In this document: positions 1 through 8,497 of the stretch, in pieces
Numbering within the stretch: position 1 is the first letter of the stretch
Layout of the letters: the number at the start of each line of letters is the position of its first letter
Origin: F1-60-MAGs149 sp037133215
GTDB lineage: Bacteria > Actinomycetota > Thermoleophilia > Gaiellales > F1-60-MAGs149
DNA: 33,490 nucleotides
Direction: 5' to 3'
Assembly (NCBI GenBank): GCA_037133215.1
Contig: JBAXOM010000005.1
Span: forward strand, 1 to 33,490
The notes under the pieces: model-generated
Told to the model about the DNA's origin: nothing
The model's input: the letters and a program-made list of their open reading frames with translations, nothing else
Database searches by the model: none
Program-made: the position numbers and the translations under genes

Positions 1-1228
1 CACACGCCGTACCTTTTGCGCGAGGTTTCCGAACGCGTTCGTCAACGCGCTGTTTGTCATTTTTATGACGCCCATGGTGGTTGTATACGACGGTTAACAC
101 TGCGACTCCTCCCCCGATCACCGCCAACCAGAATGCTGCACGGGGCTCGATGGCGTCCGAAACGATACCTGCGCTCGCCGCGCCAACGCCAATGCCGACT
201 GTAAACGTTGTCGAGACCCACGTAAAGGCCTCCGTCACCGTGCCGCGAGGCGCCAGCGACTCGATCAAGACGTACAGCGTCGCAATGACGGGGGCATTGA
301 CCACGCCAGTGACCGCGAGCAGCACTGCGAGCTGCCATGGCGTCTGGGCAAGCAGCAGTACGACGAAGCCGAGAAAGTTCAGAATCAGCAGGATTCCCAG
401 CATCCGTTGTGGCGGCTGTGACCAGCGTCGAAGTGCGAACAGCAACCCACCGATCACGCTGCCCACAGCCCAAACCGCCAGCAGTGGTCCAGCGCTGTGG
501 TCTGTCGCGTCGGCATAGGCCGCAATCGCCAGCTCGAGGGCGCCCCAGGCGAAAGCGAGTCCGAGGATCGCCGCCAGAACGCGCCGCACGGGGCCTGCGG
601 TGAGGGGGCCCAAGAGATGACGCTCCCCCACGTGGGCCGACCGCCAGGTACGGCTCTGCTGCGACGTCGCAAACCAGGTCACGCCGATCGCACTAAACGC
701 GGCCATTGCAACCAACGTTGCGCGAGGATCGATCGAGGCAGCGATAGATGCTGACAGTAAGGGGCCCAAAATCCAGATCACCTCTTGGGCCGTCGAATCG
801 AGGGCGAAGGCCTGCGTCAGCTGGCTCCGATCTGTGAAAAGCGTCGACCATCCCGCACGCATCGAAGCGGCGAGTGGCGGATTCGCGAAGCCGTAGACCA
901 CGCAGAGGCCGAACAAGAGGAAGCCCCCGGCTGGAGTAAGCACGGCGAGCGCGAGCAGTGACACCACTTGGACCAGCATGCTGAGAAACAAGACTCGGGT
1001 CTGGCCCTGCCGGTCGATCAGACGGCCGAGAACAGGCGATCCGAAACTCGTGCCGAGCGTCGCAGCACTGACGGCGAGGCCGGCAATCGCGTACGAGCCA
1101 CCCGAACCACGCACGAGCAAGAACAGCGCGAGGGCCCCCATGCCGACCGGCATCCGACCAACGATGGCGGCGACGAGCAGGCGCGGAACAGACGGGACAC
1201 CAAGAATGTCTTTGTAGGGATACCGCAC
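1..1228 (-). CDS. MFS transporter, C-terminus cut by window edge
   Basis: Reading the minus strand from a GTG at 1228 gives about 409 codons with no stop before the left edge. The translation is a chain of hydrophobic helices, about twelve, with the MFS motif-A signature after the second helix (GRLIDRQGQTR). It ends in a charged tail (YNHHGRHKNDKQ), so only a few residues are probably missing. The family moves small solutes across the inner membrane by proton antiport or uniport; the substrate cannot be told, though the fold resembles drug-efflux members. An ATG at 1233 is in another frame. The GTG has GAGG directly against it rather than spaced, so the start is uncertain and a later in-frame ATG near TM1 is possible. 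It is divergent from the tRNA-Arg gene. Confidence 0.85.
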   Translation of the reverse strand, partial: MRYPYKDILGVPSVPRLLVAAIVGRMPVGMGALALFLLVRGSGGSYAIAGLAVSAATLGTSFGSPVLGRLIDRQGQTRVLFLSMLVQVVSLLALAVLTPAGGFLLFGLCVVYGFANPPLAASMRAGWSTLFTDRSQLTQAFALDSTAQEVIWILGPLLSASIAASIDPRATLVAMAAFSAIGVTWFATSQQSRTWRSAHVGERHLLGPLTAGPVRRVLAAILGLAFAWGALELAIAAYADATDHSAGPLLAVWAVGSVIGGLLFALRRWSQPPQRMLGILLILNFLGFVVLLLAQTPWQLAVLLAVTGVVNAPVIATLYVLIESLAPRGTVTEAFTWVSTTFTVGIGVGAASAGIVSDAIEPRAAFWLAVIGGGVAVLTVVYNHHGRHKNDKQRVDERVRKPRAKGTAC

Positions 1229-1268
1229 CTCATCAGTGTGCGTGGTATCGCAATATGACCGCCCCGGG

Positions 1269-1274
1269 TACCGT
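1269..1274 (+). promoter_or_regulatory. possible -10 box of tRNA-Arg
   Basis: TACCGT fits TANNNT and ends six bases before the first base of the mature tRNA, so the transcript would have almost no 5' leader. No good -35 is visible. Confidence 0.3.
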
Positions 1275-1280
1275 TCAGGG

Positions 1281-1353
1281 GCGCCCGTAGCTCAGGGGAT
1301 AGAGCAAGAGACTTCTAATCTCGAGGCCGCAGGTTCGAATCCTGCCGGGCGCA
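1281..1353 (+). tRNA. tRNA-Arg (anticodon UCU)
   Basis: A 73-nt cloverleaf. The acceptor stem GCGCCCG pairs with CGGGCGC, the D arm is GCTC/GAGC, and the anticodon loop CTTCTAA gives UCU. The T arm GCAGG-TTCGAAT-CCTGC is perfect and the discriminator is A. The outermost anticodon-stem pair is an A-G mismatch. No CCA is encoded. It would read AGA (and AGG by wobble), rare codons in a high-GC genome. Confidence 0.96.
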
Positions 1354-1402
1354 TCATGTGTGTGGAGGTCAGGCGGTGCCGCTCGAGGGCACTTATGCCA
1401 CG

Positions 1403-1433
1403 TTGGTCGCGATCTCAACCCGTGCGCTATCCT
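1403..1433 (+). promoter_or_regulatory. possible corA promoter
   Basis: TTGGTC (1403-1408) and TATCCT (1428-1433) are separated by 19 bases, giving a leader of about 33 nt before the CorA ATG. The word GCTATCCTCC resembles GCTACCCTCC in front of rpsT. This is inference from motif only. Confidence 0.35.
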
Positions 1434-1472
1434 CCCTAGGCGCAATGCACCGATCACCTTCAACTACCCCTC

Positions 1473-2456
1473 ATGTCTCGCATCCGTCGACCCCGGCTTC
1501 GCGCCGCGTCCGTCTCGGCTCCGTTCTCGTCGGAGCCACGCGTCAGCGTGCTCGAACAGGGTGGCATGCGGTGGATCCAGATGGAGTCGCCCGGGCCTGC
1601 TGAGATCGCCTGGTTGGAGACTGAGTTCTCCTTCCACGAGCTTGATATCGAAGACGTCCGGTCGCGACGTCAGCGCCCGAAGGTCGATGACTACCCTGAC
1701 TACGTCTTCGTGGTCCTCCACTTCCCGTGGTACGACAAAGCCTCAGGTCGGATGTTTCCAGCCGAGGTGAATGCCTTCATTGGCAAGGACTTTCTGATCA
1801 CGATTCCGAACGTGCCGCTGAAGCCGGTGCGTAACGTCTTCCGCCGGCTCGAAGCGAATCCTGAGGAGTGTGCGGAGTGGTTCGCCAAGGGCTCTGGTTT
1901 CCTCTTCTACGAGGTGCTCGACGCGCTCTATGGCTACTGCTTTCCGATCCTCGATCAGATTGGACGCAAGCTGGAAGAGATTGAGGATCACATGTTCGAG
2001 CGCGATCCCGATGAAACGATCGTGCGCCAGATCTCGAATGCCAAGCAGGAGATCATCTCGTACCGCAAGATCACCAAACCGCAGCGCCCCGTGCTGCGCC
2101 AATTGGAGCGAGCGGGCGAGCGTTTCCTGGCCAGTGAGGATCTCGACATCTACTACGACGACTTGATCGACTCCGCCGAGCGCATCTGGGATCTACTCGA
2201 GAACTACAAAGAAGTCATCGAGGCGCTTGAAGGAACGAACGAGACCGCGATTTCGCATCGACAGAACCGGATTTTGCAGGTCCTGACGGTGCTGACCGTT
2301 GTCTTCTTGCCGATCACCTTCGTGACGAACCTGTTTGGCATGAACGTACCGGTGCCGTGGACGAGTTCGGAACCCGCGTTCATCACGATCCTCATTGCCT
2401 TGATGGTGACGGTCGCCTCGCTGCTGGGCCTCGCTCGCTGGCTTCGCTGGCTCTAG
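1473..2456 (+). CDS. corA: CorA-family magnesium/divalent cation channel
   Basis: A 327-residue protein with the CorA layout. A long soluble alpha/beta and helical N-terminal part (about 1-265) is followed by two closely spaced C-terminal membrane helices (about 268-288 and 303-322). The signature GMN sits at 289-291 in the periplasmic loop. The family forms pentameric Mg2+/Co2+/Ni2+ channels in the inner membrane; the exact ion cannot be told. The ATG has no clear Shine-Dalgarno sequence; the next in-frame Met is about 31 residues further in. The stop TAG is shared on opposite strands with the convergent dehydrogenase gene (CTAG, 2453-2456), leaving no room for a separate terminator. Confidence 0.93.
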   Translation: MSRIRRPRLRAASVSAPFSSEPRVSVLEQGGMRWIQMESPGPAEIAWLETEFSFHELDIEDVRSRRQRPKVDDYPDYVFVVLHFPWYDKASGRMFPAEVNAFIGKDFLITIPNVPLKPVRNVFRRLEANPEECAEWFAKGSGFLFYEVLDALYGYCFPILDQIGRKLEEIEDHMFERDPDETIVRQISNAKQEIISYRKITKPQRPVLRQLERAGERFLASEDLDIYYDDLIDSAERIWDLLENYKEVIEALEGTNETAISHRQNRILQVLTVLTVVFLPITFVTNLFGMNVPVPWTSSEPAFITILIALMVTVASLLGLARWLRWL

Positions 2457-3337
2457 CGCGAGCGAATCGAGGTCTGGGCGGCCTGCTCTGCAAGTCGGGT
2501 GACGGCGAGCTCACCTGCCTGTGGCCCGTACGTTTTGTACGCGGCTCCGAAGCGCGCGCGAGCTGCTGTTGCGAGGTCGCTGGTGTAGCCCATTTCGCTC
2601 TCGATCTCACCGATTAGGCGCAGATCCTTGACGCACAGTGCGAGCGTAAACGACTCGTCGTCATCATCGGCCAAGATGTTCGGCAGGTCGTGTCCAGCAA
2701 CCCACGAGTCGCCGGCGCTTTCGCGAACGAGCGTCCCGAACGTGTCGACATTGATCCCGCAGCGCGCCGCAAGGGACAGCGAGTCGGAGAGCGCTGTGAC
2801 GTGAATAAACCAGAGCATGTTCGTCAGCAACTTGGCTGCCGTACCCGTTGAGGCGGGTCCCATGTGGTGGATGCTGGCCGAGATCGCTTCGAGCGCGGGG
2901 CGCGCAGCTGCAAGAGCCTCATCGGTTGCGCCACACATGATCACGAGCTTGCCGTCTGCCGCACCGTCTGCTGCGCCAGTGACTGGCGCGTCGACGCAGA
3001 GGATTCCCCGCTCGGTGGCTGCTGTGTCCAAATCTTTGGCGATGGCAAGGTTGACCGTTGAGAGGTTGATGAGCACCGATCCAGGCTGCATGCGACTGAG
3101 CAGGCCCTGCTCGCCGAAACAGACGGCTTCCACCTCAGGCGGTCCGGGAACGGAAATCATCACGACGGTTTCGGTGATTGGACCCGGTACGCCAGCCGTC
3201 GCGCCGTCGGCAACGAGAGGAGCGACGCGTTCCGGGCTGAGATCATCGACGGTGACAGCGAAGCCGTTCTTGAGCAGGTTGCGGACCATGCCGGTACCCA
3301 TGGAGCCGAGGCCAACGAAGCGTGTGGAGGAAGTCAT
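2453..3337 (-). CDS. 3-hydroxyisobutyrate dehydrogenase-family NAD(P) oxidoreductase
   Basis: A 294-residue protein. An N-terminal Rossmann domain carries the nucleotide motif G9-L-G11-S-M-G14. The DAPVTGA segment lies around 117-123, and the family catalytic lysine is in GTAAKLLTN (K169, N173). A helical C-terminal domain completes the beta-hydroxyacid dehydrogenase fold. Members oxidise 3-hydroxyisobutyrate, tartronate semialdehyde or related beta-hydroxyacids, or reduce succinic semialdehyde; the residues do not fix the substrate. The ATG at 3337 has no Shine-Dalgarno sequence but is preceded at six bases by TAGGCT, suggesting a leaderless mRNA. It is a single-gene unit convergent with corA. 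Confidence 0.88.
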   Translation of the reverse strand: MTSSTRFVGLGSMGTGMVRNLLKNGFAVTVDDLSPERVAPLVADGATAGVPGPITETVVMISVPGPPEVEAVCFGEQGLLSRMQPGSVLINLSTVNLAIAKDLDTAATERGILCVDAPVTGAADGAADGKLVIMCGATDEALAAARPALEAISASIHHMGPASTGTAAKLLTNMLWFIHVTALSDSLSLAARCGINVDTFGTLVRESAGDSWVAGHDLPNILADDDDESFTLALCVKDLRLIGEIESEMGYTSDLATAARARFGAAYKTYGPQAGELAVTRLAEQAAQTSIRSR

Positions 3338-3343
3338 GGGGTC

Positions 3344-3349
3344 AGCCTA
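3344..3349 (-). promoter_or_regulatory. -10 box for leaderless dehydrogenase transcript
   Basis: TAGGCT on the minus strand, then GACCCC (6 nt), then the ATG at 3337. The same hexamer and spacing occur at glmS and at the EamA gene. Confidence 0.45.
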
Positions 3350-3413
3350 CGCGGGCGTACAACTGCATGCAAAACCGTTCCACCACGTGATCAACTGCGG
3401 AGACCACATGGTG

Positions 3414-3525
3414 GATCAACTTTGCTTTGGGGTCAGACCCCTAGGCAACGTTGACAGAGGCGACTGAGTGCGGATAGAGGACGATTTGCTTTGCGTAGGG
3501 GTCTGACCCCAAAGCAAAGTTGATC
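3414..3525. repeat. REP/BIME-like element: 30-bp perfect inverted arms
   Basis: The arms at 3414-3443 and 3496-3525 are exact reverse complements (30 of 30 bases), separated by 52 bases. Each arm contains the 13-base palindrome GGGGTCAGACCCC or its complement. Around the left one an imperfect hairpin extends over 3417-3453: CAAC, TTGC and GGGGTC pair with GACCCC, GCAA and GTTG, with single or double mismatches between, as in REP sequences. The right unit repeats TTGC-GGGGTC/GACCCC-GCAA at 3491-3517. Such paired units are typical of REP/BIME repeats moved by RAYT transposases. No transposase lies in the window. A further hairpin (CCACCA/TGGTGG) lies just left, at about 3381-3413. Confidence 0.8.
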
Positions 3526-3532
3526 GCCGCAC

Positions 3533-5335
3533 CTAATCGTCGTCGAGCGAGAGCACGCTCAGGAAGGCCTCTTGAGGGACCTCCACCGCGCCGACGTACT
3601 TCATGCGGTTCTTCTTGCCCTTCTTCTGCTTCTCCAGCAACTTGCGTTTCCGCGAGATGTCGCCGCCATAGCACTTGGCCAGCACGTCCTTGCGCTTGGC
3701 CTTGATGGTCTCGCGGGCAATCACGCGTGAACCGATCGCAGCCTGAATTGGCACGTCGAAGAATTGGCGCGGAATGATGCCGCGCAGGCGTTCAACGAGG
3801 GCGCGGCCCGTTTCGTAGGCCTTGTCGCGATGGACGATGATGCTGAGTGCGTCGACCGGTTCGCCGTTGAGCAGGATGTCGACCTTCGACAGCTTCGAAT
3901 CGCGGTAGCCGATCATCTCGTAGTCGAACGAGGCGTAGCCCTTCGTCCGGCTCTTCAACTGGTCGTAGAAGTCGAGCACGATCTCGGCGAGTGGCAGCGC
4001 GTAGACCAGGGCCACGCGGGTCTCGGACAAGTAGTCCATCTTCTCGAACTCGCCGCGGCGCTCTTGACAGAGCTCCATGATCGTGCCGACGAATTCCTTT
4101 GGGACGATCACGGATGAACGCACGAATGGCTCTTCGACGTGTTCGATGATGTTCGGGTTCGGCATATCCGACGGGTTACGAACTTCGACGTGGTCACCAG
4201 CGGTAGTCAACACGTCGTAGAGCACGTTCGGCGTCGTGGCGATGAGATCGAGATCCCACTCGCGTTCAAGGCGCTCGCGCACGACGTCCATGTGCAGCAG
4301 TCCGAGGAAGCCGCAGCGGTAGCCGAAGCCGAGGGCCTGCGAGTTCTCGGGCTCGTAGACGAGCGAGGCGTCATTAAGGCGGAGTTTCGCCAGAGCATCG
4401 CGCAGGTCGGCGTACTGCTCGCCGTCGGTCGGGAACAGACCGGCGAAAACCATTGGCTTGACGTCGATGTAGCCGTCGAGCGGCACCGTGGCGGGGTTAG
4501 AGGCCATCGTGAACGTGTCACCGACCTTGATCTCCGCCACATCCTTGACGCCAGTGATGACGTAGCCCACCTCGCCTGCACCGAGGGTCTGGGTCGGCGT
4601 CATCTGCGGGGTCATCACCCCCACTTCCTCAATCACCTGCGTCTGCTCGGTCGCCATCGACTTGAGGGTGGCGCCTGTCGTGAGCGTGCCGTCGACGACC
4701 CGGATGTAGGCGATCACGCCGCGGTACTGGTCGTAGACGGAGTCGAACACCAGGGCGCGTGCTGGTCCCGTGGCGTCGCCTTGCGGCGCCGGGATGCGAT
4801 CGACCACGGCATCGAGCACCGCCGCCACGTTGAGTCCGCTCTTCGCGGAGATGCGTAACACGTTGTCGGCGTCATCGCCCAAGAAATCGGCCGTTTCCTG
4901 CGCAACGCGGTCAGGATAGGCCGCGGGCAGATCGACCTTGTTGATCACGGGGACGATCTCGAGGCCATTGTCAATCGCAAGGTGAGCATTCGCAACCGTC
5001 TGTGCCTCAATGCCCTGTGATGCATCAACAACGAGCAGCGCCCCCTCGCAGGCTGCGAGCGAACGCGAGACCTCGTAGGTGAAGTCGACGTGCCCTGGAG
5101 TATCGATCAGATTCAGGTGATACACGGTGCCGTTGCGCTCCCACAACACGCGCACAGCCTGCGCCTTGATGGTGATCCCCCGCTCACGCTCGATATCCAT
5201 CGAGTCGAGAAGCTGATCCTGCATCTCGCGCAACGTGACGGTATTGGTGACCTCGAGAATGCGATCGGCAAGCGTCGACTTGCCGTGATCGATGTGCGCG
5301 ACGATCGAGAAGTTTCGGATCAGTTCCTGGTCCAC
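3533..5335 (-). CDS. lepA: elongation factor 4 (LepA), ribosome back-translocating GTPase
   Basis: A protein of about 600 residues, the normal family length. The GTPase domain opens with RNFSIVAHIDHGKST (P-loop at about residues 14-21), followed by RGITI, DTPGH and NKVD. Domain II, two EF-G-like domains and the LepA-specific lysine-rich C-terminus (KRKLLEKQKKGKK) follow. LepA binds the ribosome and helps it under stress or during initiation. The open frame extends to 5437, but that would overlap the upstream membrane gene and add a non-conserved leader. GTG codons at 5341 and 5335 fit the family. I chose 5335 because TACCCT lies six bases before it and no Shine-Dalgarno sequence is visible; 5341 is the alternative. 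Confidence 0.96.
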   Translation of the reverse strand: MDQELIRNFSIVAHIDHGKSTLADRILEVTNTVTLREMQDQLLDSMDIERERGITIKAQAVRVLWERNGTVYHLNLIDTPGHVDFTYEVSRSLAACEGALLVVDASQGIEAQTVANAHLAIDNGLEIVPVINKVDLPAAYPDRVAQETADFLGDDADNVLRISAKSGLNVAAVLDAVVDRIPAPQGDATGPARALVFDSVYDQYRGVIAYIRVVDGTLTTGATLKSMATEQTQVIEEVGVMTPQMTPTQTLGAGEVGYVITGVKDVAEIKVGDTFTMASNPATVPLDGYIDVKPMVFAGLFPTDGEQYADLRDALAKLRLNDASLVYEPENSQALGFGYRCGFLGLLHMDVVRERLEREWDLDLIATTPNVLYDVLTTAGDHVEVRNPSDMPNPNIIEHVEEPFVRSSVIVPKEFVGTIMELCQERRGEFEKMDYLSETRVALVYALPLAEIVLDFYDQLKSRTKGYASFDYEMIGYRDSKLSKVDILLNGEPVDALSIIVHRDKAYETGRALVERLRGIIPRQFFDVPIQAAIGSRVIARETIKAKRKDVLAKCYGGDISRKRKLLEKQKKGKKNRMKYVGAVEVPQEAFLSVLSLDDD

Positions 5336-5341
5336 CGACAC

Positions 5342-5347
5342 AGGGTA
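5342..5347 (-). promoter_or_regulatory. -10 box for leaderless lepA
   Basis: TACCCT on the minus strand, six bases before GTG 5335, in the 34-bp gap after the yihY stop. It would give lepA its own transcript besides read-through from murJ-yihY. Confidence 0.35.
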
Positions 5348-5369
5348 CCGGTGTTGCCGTCCGGGGTCG

Positions 5370-6275
5370 TTAGGCCTCGGGGCGAAGTACGCGTCCGGCG
5401 TTGTGGACCCGCCGTACAGAGGCCCCGACCTCGGCACCGAGGAGGCTCACAATCGCCGCGATATAGACGAAAAAGAGAAAGACGATGATCGATCCGATTG
5501 AGCCGTAGACGACGTCGTAGGTCGCGACGTGATCGACGTAGATCGAGAAGACACGTCGGGCGAGCTCGAGTAAGACGGCGGCAAGGGTCGCACCAGCCAT
5601 GGCGTAGCGCAGCGCTGGGCGCGGTCGAGGGAGAAATTTGTAGGCCAGAGTGAGGATGACGCCAGACGTTAAGACCGACACCGCTGGGGCCAACGATGAA
5701 CGCACCACGGCGGCAAAGTCGCCCGTCCAACTGTCCGGCCGAATAACGTCAATCGACACCTGAGGGACGACACTGAGGACGAGTCCGGCAAGGAACGACG
5801 ACAACACAACGCTGACAACGATTCCCAGCAGGAGCGCGTCGACCAGCTTGCCACGAAAGAAGGGTCGCGTACCCGCGGTGCCCTCCCAGGCCAACTCCAT
5901 TGCGCCTCGCACGCTGCCAAGCATGCCGCTGGCCGACCAGATCAGGCCGACCGCACCCACAATTCCGACCGTCGCGAGGTTGTTCGTCGCTGAAATCAGG
6001 AGGTGATCGATCTGGGCGGAGGCGCTTGGATCGAGAGGCAGCACGTTGAGGAGTCCATCGGAAATTTGCTTGCGTACCTCGGCACTTCGCATTTGGGTAC
6101 CGAGGATTGCGGTGATCAGAAGCACAAGCGGAAAGATCGAGAAGAGGACATGAAACGCGATGGCGGCTGCTGCCGTTGTGCAGCGATGGCGTTGATAGCG
6201 CGAGACCGAGTCGCGCAGCACGAGCCACGTGAAGATGACGGGCCACGGGATCGTCAGGTCGGAGCGTTGCATCAC
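5370..6275 (-). CDS. YihY/BrkB-family inner-membrane protein
   Basis: A protein of about 301 residues with six hydrophobic helices. Family hallmarks are an N-terminal TAAAAIAFHVLFSIFPLVLL helix, a central SASGMLGSVRGAMELAW segment, and a C-terminal YGSIGSIIVFLFFVYIAAIV helix followed by LLGAEVGA. Family members were once called ribonuclease BN or virulence factor BrkB; the RNase assignment has been withdrawn and the function remains unclear, possibly envelope transport. The start GTG-ATG at 6275/6272 overlaps the murJ stop (GTGATG), so the two are probably translationally coupled. Confidence 0.87.
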   Translation of the reverse strand: MMQRSDLTIPWPVIFTWLVLRDSVSRYQRHRCTTAAAAIAFHVLFSIFPLVLLITAILGTQMRSAEVRKQISDGLLNVLPLDPSASAQIDHLLISATNNLATVGIVGAVGLIWSASGMLGSVRGAMELAWEGTAGTRPFFRGKLVDALLLGIVVSVVLSSFLAGLVLSVVPQVSIDVIRPDSWTGDFAAVVRSSLAPAVSVLTSGVILTLAYKFLPRPRPALRYAMAGATLAAVLLELARRVFSIYVDHVATYDVVYGSIGSIIVFLFFVYIAAIVSLLGAEVGASVRRVHNAGRVLRPEA

Positions 6276-7855
6276 GTGGTTTCGCGCCTGCGACGTAGCA
6301 GCGCGAGCATTCGCTGAGCCTCGGGCACGCGCAGCAGATACATGCCACCGAGATACACGGCACCCGCCACCGACACGGCGACCCCGACACTGAGCAACTG
6401 TGCGTAGAGTCGGTCACCCAGCAGCGCGTGGAGCAGTGCCCAGACGCCCCACGCAATACCGGCGGCAATGGCTGCACCGACGAGCGAGCGGGCCGTGCTG
6501 ATCAGCATGCCGCGATTGTCGAGTGTGCCAACGCGACGGCTCAGCATGATCCACAGCAGCGGTACGACCACTGCGTTCGCGATCGAGTTAGCGAGCGGAA
6601 TGCCCCATACGCCGCACGGTCCGTACAACAGCAGGCTCAAGCCGGCTGCAACGACGAGGTTGACGAGCGCAATCGCGGTGGCGACCCAGACATGTTGAAG
6701 CGCAAAGAAGCACCGGGTCAGGAGCAGAATGATGCCGTTCAAGGCAAGGCCGATCGCGAACGCGATGAGTGCCTCCGCGACGCCTGGGGTTTGGTCGGCC
6801 GTCCACTGGCCGCGCTGGAAAAGCAGCTGGATAATCGGCGTGGCCAGGACAGCAATGACGGCACTGGCCGGGAGCAACATAAAGACGATCAGGCGCGTGC
6901 CATCCTGGAGCGAGGTACGGAACCGAAGGAAATCACGCGCCGCAACTGCGCGAGCAAGGCTCGGGAACATGACGGTCGACACGGCAACCGAGAAAATGCC
7001 TTGCGGAAGCATGTACACACGGAAAGCCGCATCAATTGCGCGCGGCGCGTACGACGGATCGACGTACGTTGCGATGTAGGTCGAGATCGTCAGGTTGACG
7101 TTCGCCAGGCCGAGTCCGAGGGCGACAGGAATCAGCAGGATCAGGATCCGCCTGACGGCTGGATCCTTGAAATCGATCAGCGGTCGCAGCGTGCCGCCCT
7201 TGCCACGGAGCGCCGGCAGTGGAATGACCGTCTGCACGACCGTGCCGATGAGCGTGCCGATTGCCAAAATCACCGCACGTTGCTCGAGGTTATCGACCGT
7301 GAAGGCGAAGAGGAGGAAGCCGATAATCACCACGTTCCAGAACACGGGCGCGATGGCCGGCAGTACGAACTCGTCGAAGGAATTGAGGATGGCCTGCACG
7401 AGACCGGAGATCCCTAGGAGAATCAGAATCGGGAACAGGATCCGCGTCATCTGGACAGCGAGATCCAATTGCTCGCCCGTCAGATTCGCGATACTCAAGA
7501 CCGGTCGGGCGAAAAGAATGCCGAGCGCTGTGACGCCCATCAGTGCGAGCGTGGCGAGTGTGAGGGCGCTCGAGGCCACGCGCCAGGCGCGTTCCCGTTC
7601 GCCCTTGACGAGCAACTCGTTGAAGACGGGCACGAACGACGCCCCGAGTGCCGAGTCGGCAACGAGTGAGCGGACGGTGTTCGGAACGTTGTTTGCAACG
7701 ACGAACGCGCTGGCAGGACCCGAGACGCCGAGCAGCTGGGCGGAGATCACCTCACGCACGAGTCCGAGCACACGGGAGACGCCGGTCGCCGCGCTGAACA
7801 GCGCTGCCGACACAGAGCGGCTTCTCGCCCCCTGAATCGGCGGATCGTCCTGCAT
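6272..7855 (-). CDS. murJ: lipid II flippase MurJ (MviN)
   Basis: A 527-residue polytopic protein with about fourteen membrane helices of the MATE-like MOP superfamily. The N-terminal signature SAATGVSRVLGLVREV is followed by the conserved ADSALGASFVPVFNELL segment with its acidic residue. MurJ flips undecaprenyl-linked lipid II across the inner membrane for peptidoglycan synthesis. Three ATGs are possible (7882, 7861, 7855). I chose 7855 because GGAG (7863-7866) stands seven bases before it. It lies divergent from rpsT. The cytoplasmic kinase-like C-terminal extension of mycobacterial MviN is absent. Confidence 0.94.
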   Translation of the reverse strand: MQDDPPIQGARSRSVSAALFSAATGVSRVLGLVREVISAQLLGVSGPASAFVVANNVPNTVRSLVADSALGASFVPVFNELLVKGERERAWRVASSALTLATLALMGVTALGILFARPVLSIANLTGEQLDLAVQMTRILFPILILLGISGLVQAILNSFDEFVLPAIAPVFWNVVIIGFLLFAFTVDNLEQRAVILAIGTLIGTVVQTVIPLPALRGKGGTLRPLIDFKDPAVRRILILLIPVALGLGLANVNLTISTYIATYVDPSYAPRAIDAAFRVYMLPQGIFSVAVSTVMFPSLARAVAARDFLRFRTSLQDGTRLIVFMLLPASAVIAVLATPIIQLLFQRGQWTADQTPGVAEALIAFAIGLALNGIILLLTRCFFALQHVWVATAIALVNLVVAAGLSLLLYGPCGVWGIPLANSIANAVVVPLLWIMLSRRVGTLDNRGMLISTARSLVGAAIAAGIAWGVWALLHALLGDRLYAQLLSVGVAVSVAGAVYLGGMYLLRVPEAQRMLALLRRRRETT

Positions 7856-7908
7856 CGCCATGCTCCGATGATCGCATGCCATCCGGTTGCGCGGAGCGAT
7901 TGGCGCTC

Positions 7909-7918
7909 ATGCTACCCT
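7909..7918 (+). promoter_or_regulatory. possible rpsT extended -10
   Basis: ATGCTACCCT contains TACCCT (TANNNT). Transcription would start near 7925, leaving a leader of about 36 nt before the S20 ATG. TTGCGC at 7887-7892 is a weak -35 at long spacing (20). ATGCTAC recurs at 12993-13002 and 14692-14701 on the minus strand. Confidence 0.4.
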
Positions 7919-7960
7919 CCTGCGCGTCGCGGGAAGTCCCCCGGGTTGACGGAAGAGTTC

Positions 7961-8482
7961 ATGGCCAACATCAAGCAACAGAAGAAGCGCATCCTCGTCG
8001 CTGAGCGTCAGCGCATGGAAAACATCCGCTACCGCTCGTCGATTAAGACGGCGTTCCGGCGCGTTGTTGAAGCGATACAGACCGGCGATGCCGCCGCGAT
8101 CGAGACAGCCCATAAGGACTACGTCTCCCTGATCGATCGTGCGACCGCAAAGCGCGCGCTCCATCAGAACACCGCCTCCCGCAAGAAGGCTCGCGTCACG
8201 CGCGTCATCGCGCGTGGTCCGCAGCTCGAGGAGACCAAGAAGCGCCGCGTCACGCGTAAGACCGCGACGAAGGCTGCTGCAAAGGTCACCGAGACCGAAG
8301 CTGTTGTTGAAGAGATCGTGGAAGAGGTCGTTGTCGTGGAGGAGCCCGCTGGTGAGGCTGCCGCCGAGACAACTGAGGCGCCGGCCAAGAAGCCTTCGGC
8401 GAAGAAGGCAGCCGCAAAGCCTGCTGACGCCGAGGAAGCTCCTGCGGAAGACTCCGCCGAAGCTCCCGCCGACGAGAGCTAA
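7961..8482 (+). CDS. rpsT: 30S ribosomal protein S20 with long C-terminal extension
   Basis: Residues 1 to about 87 are a normal S20: ANIKQQKKRI at the start, a three-helix bundle, then KRALHQNTASRKKARVTR. S20 binds 16S rRNA early in 30S assembly. The frame then continues about 85 residues beyond the usual end with a low-complexity tail: first basic (RRVTRKTATKAAAKV), then acidic-valine (EEIVEEVVVVEE), then alternating Ala/Lys/Pro and Ala/Glu/Pro runs. The start is the ATG at 7961, with GGAAGAG a few bases upstream; the longer frame from 7868 is not conserved. It is alone on the plus strand, divergent from murJ and convergent with acpS. Confidence 0.95.
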   Translation: MANIKQQKKRILVAERQRMENIRYRSSIKTAFRRVVEAIQTGDAAAIETAHKDYVSLIDRATAKRALHQNTASRKKARVTRVIARGPQLEETKKRRVTRKTATKAAAKVTETEAVVEEIVEEVVVVEEPAGEAAAETTEAPAKKPSAKKAAAKPADAEEAPAEDSAEAPADES

Positions 8483-8497
8483 GCCTCCCGCTCGACC

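Noticed and set aside
1..1233. Apparent absence of a gene, or several short broken frames, in the first 1.2 kb
   Set aside because: A single minus-strand frame from 1228 to the edge encodes a continuous MFS transporter, so the short frames are shadows and there is no frameshift.
6428..7417. 329-codon plus-strand frame opposite murJ
   Set aside because: Very rich in Arg, Asp and Gln as expected for the reverse complement of membrane helices; no ribosome site and no recognisable motif.
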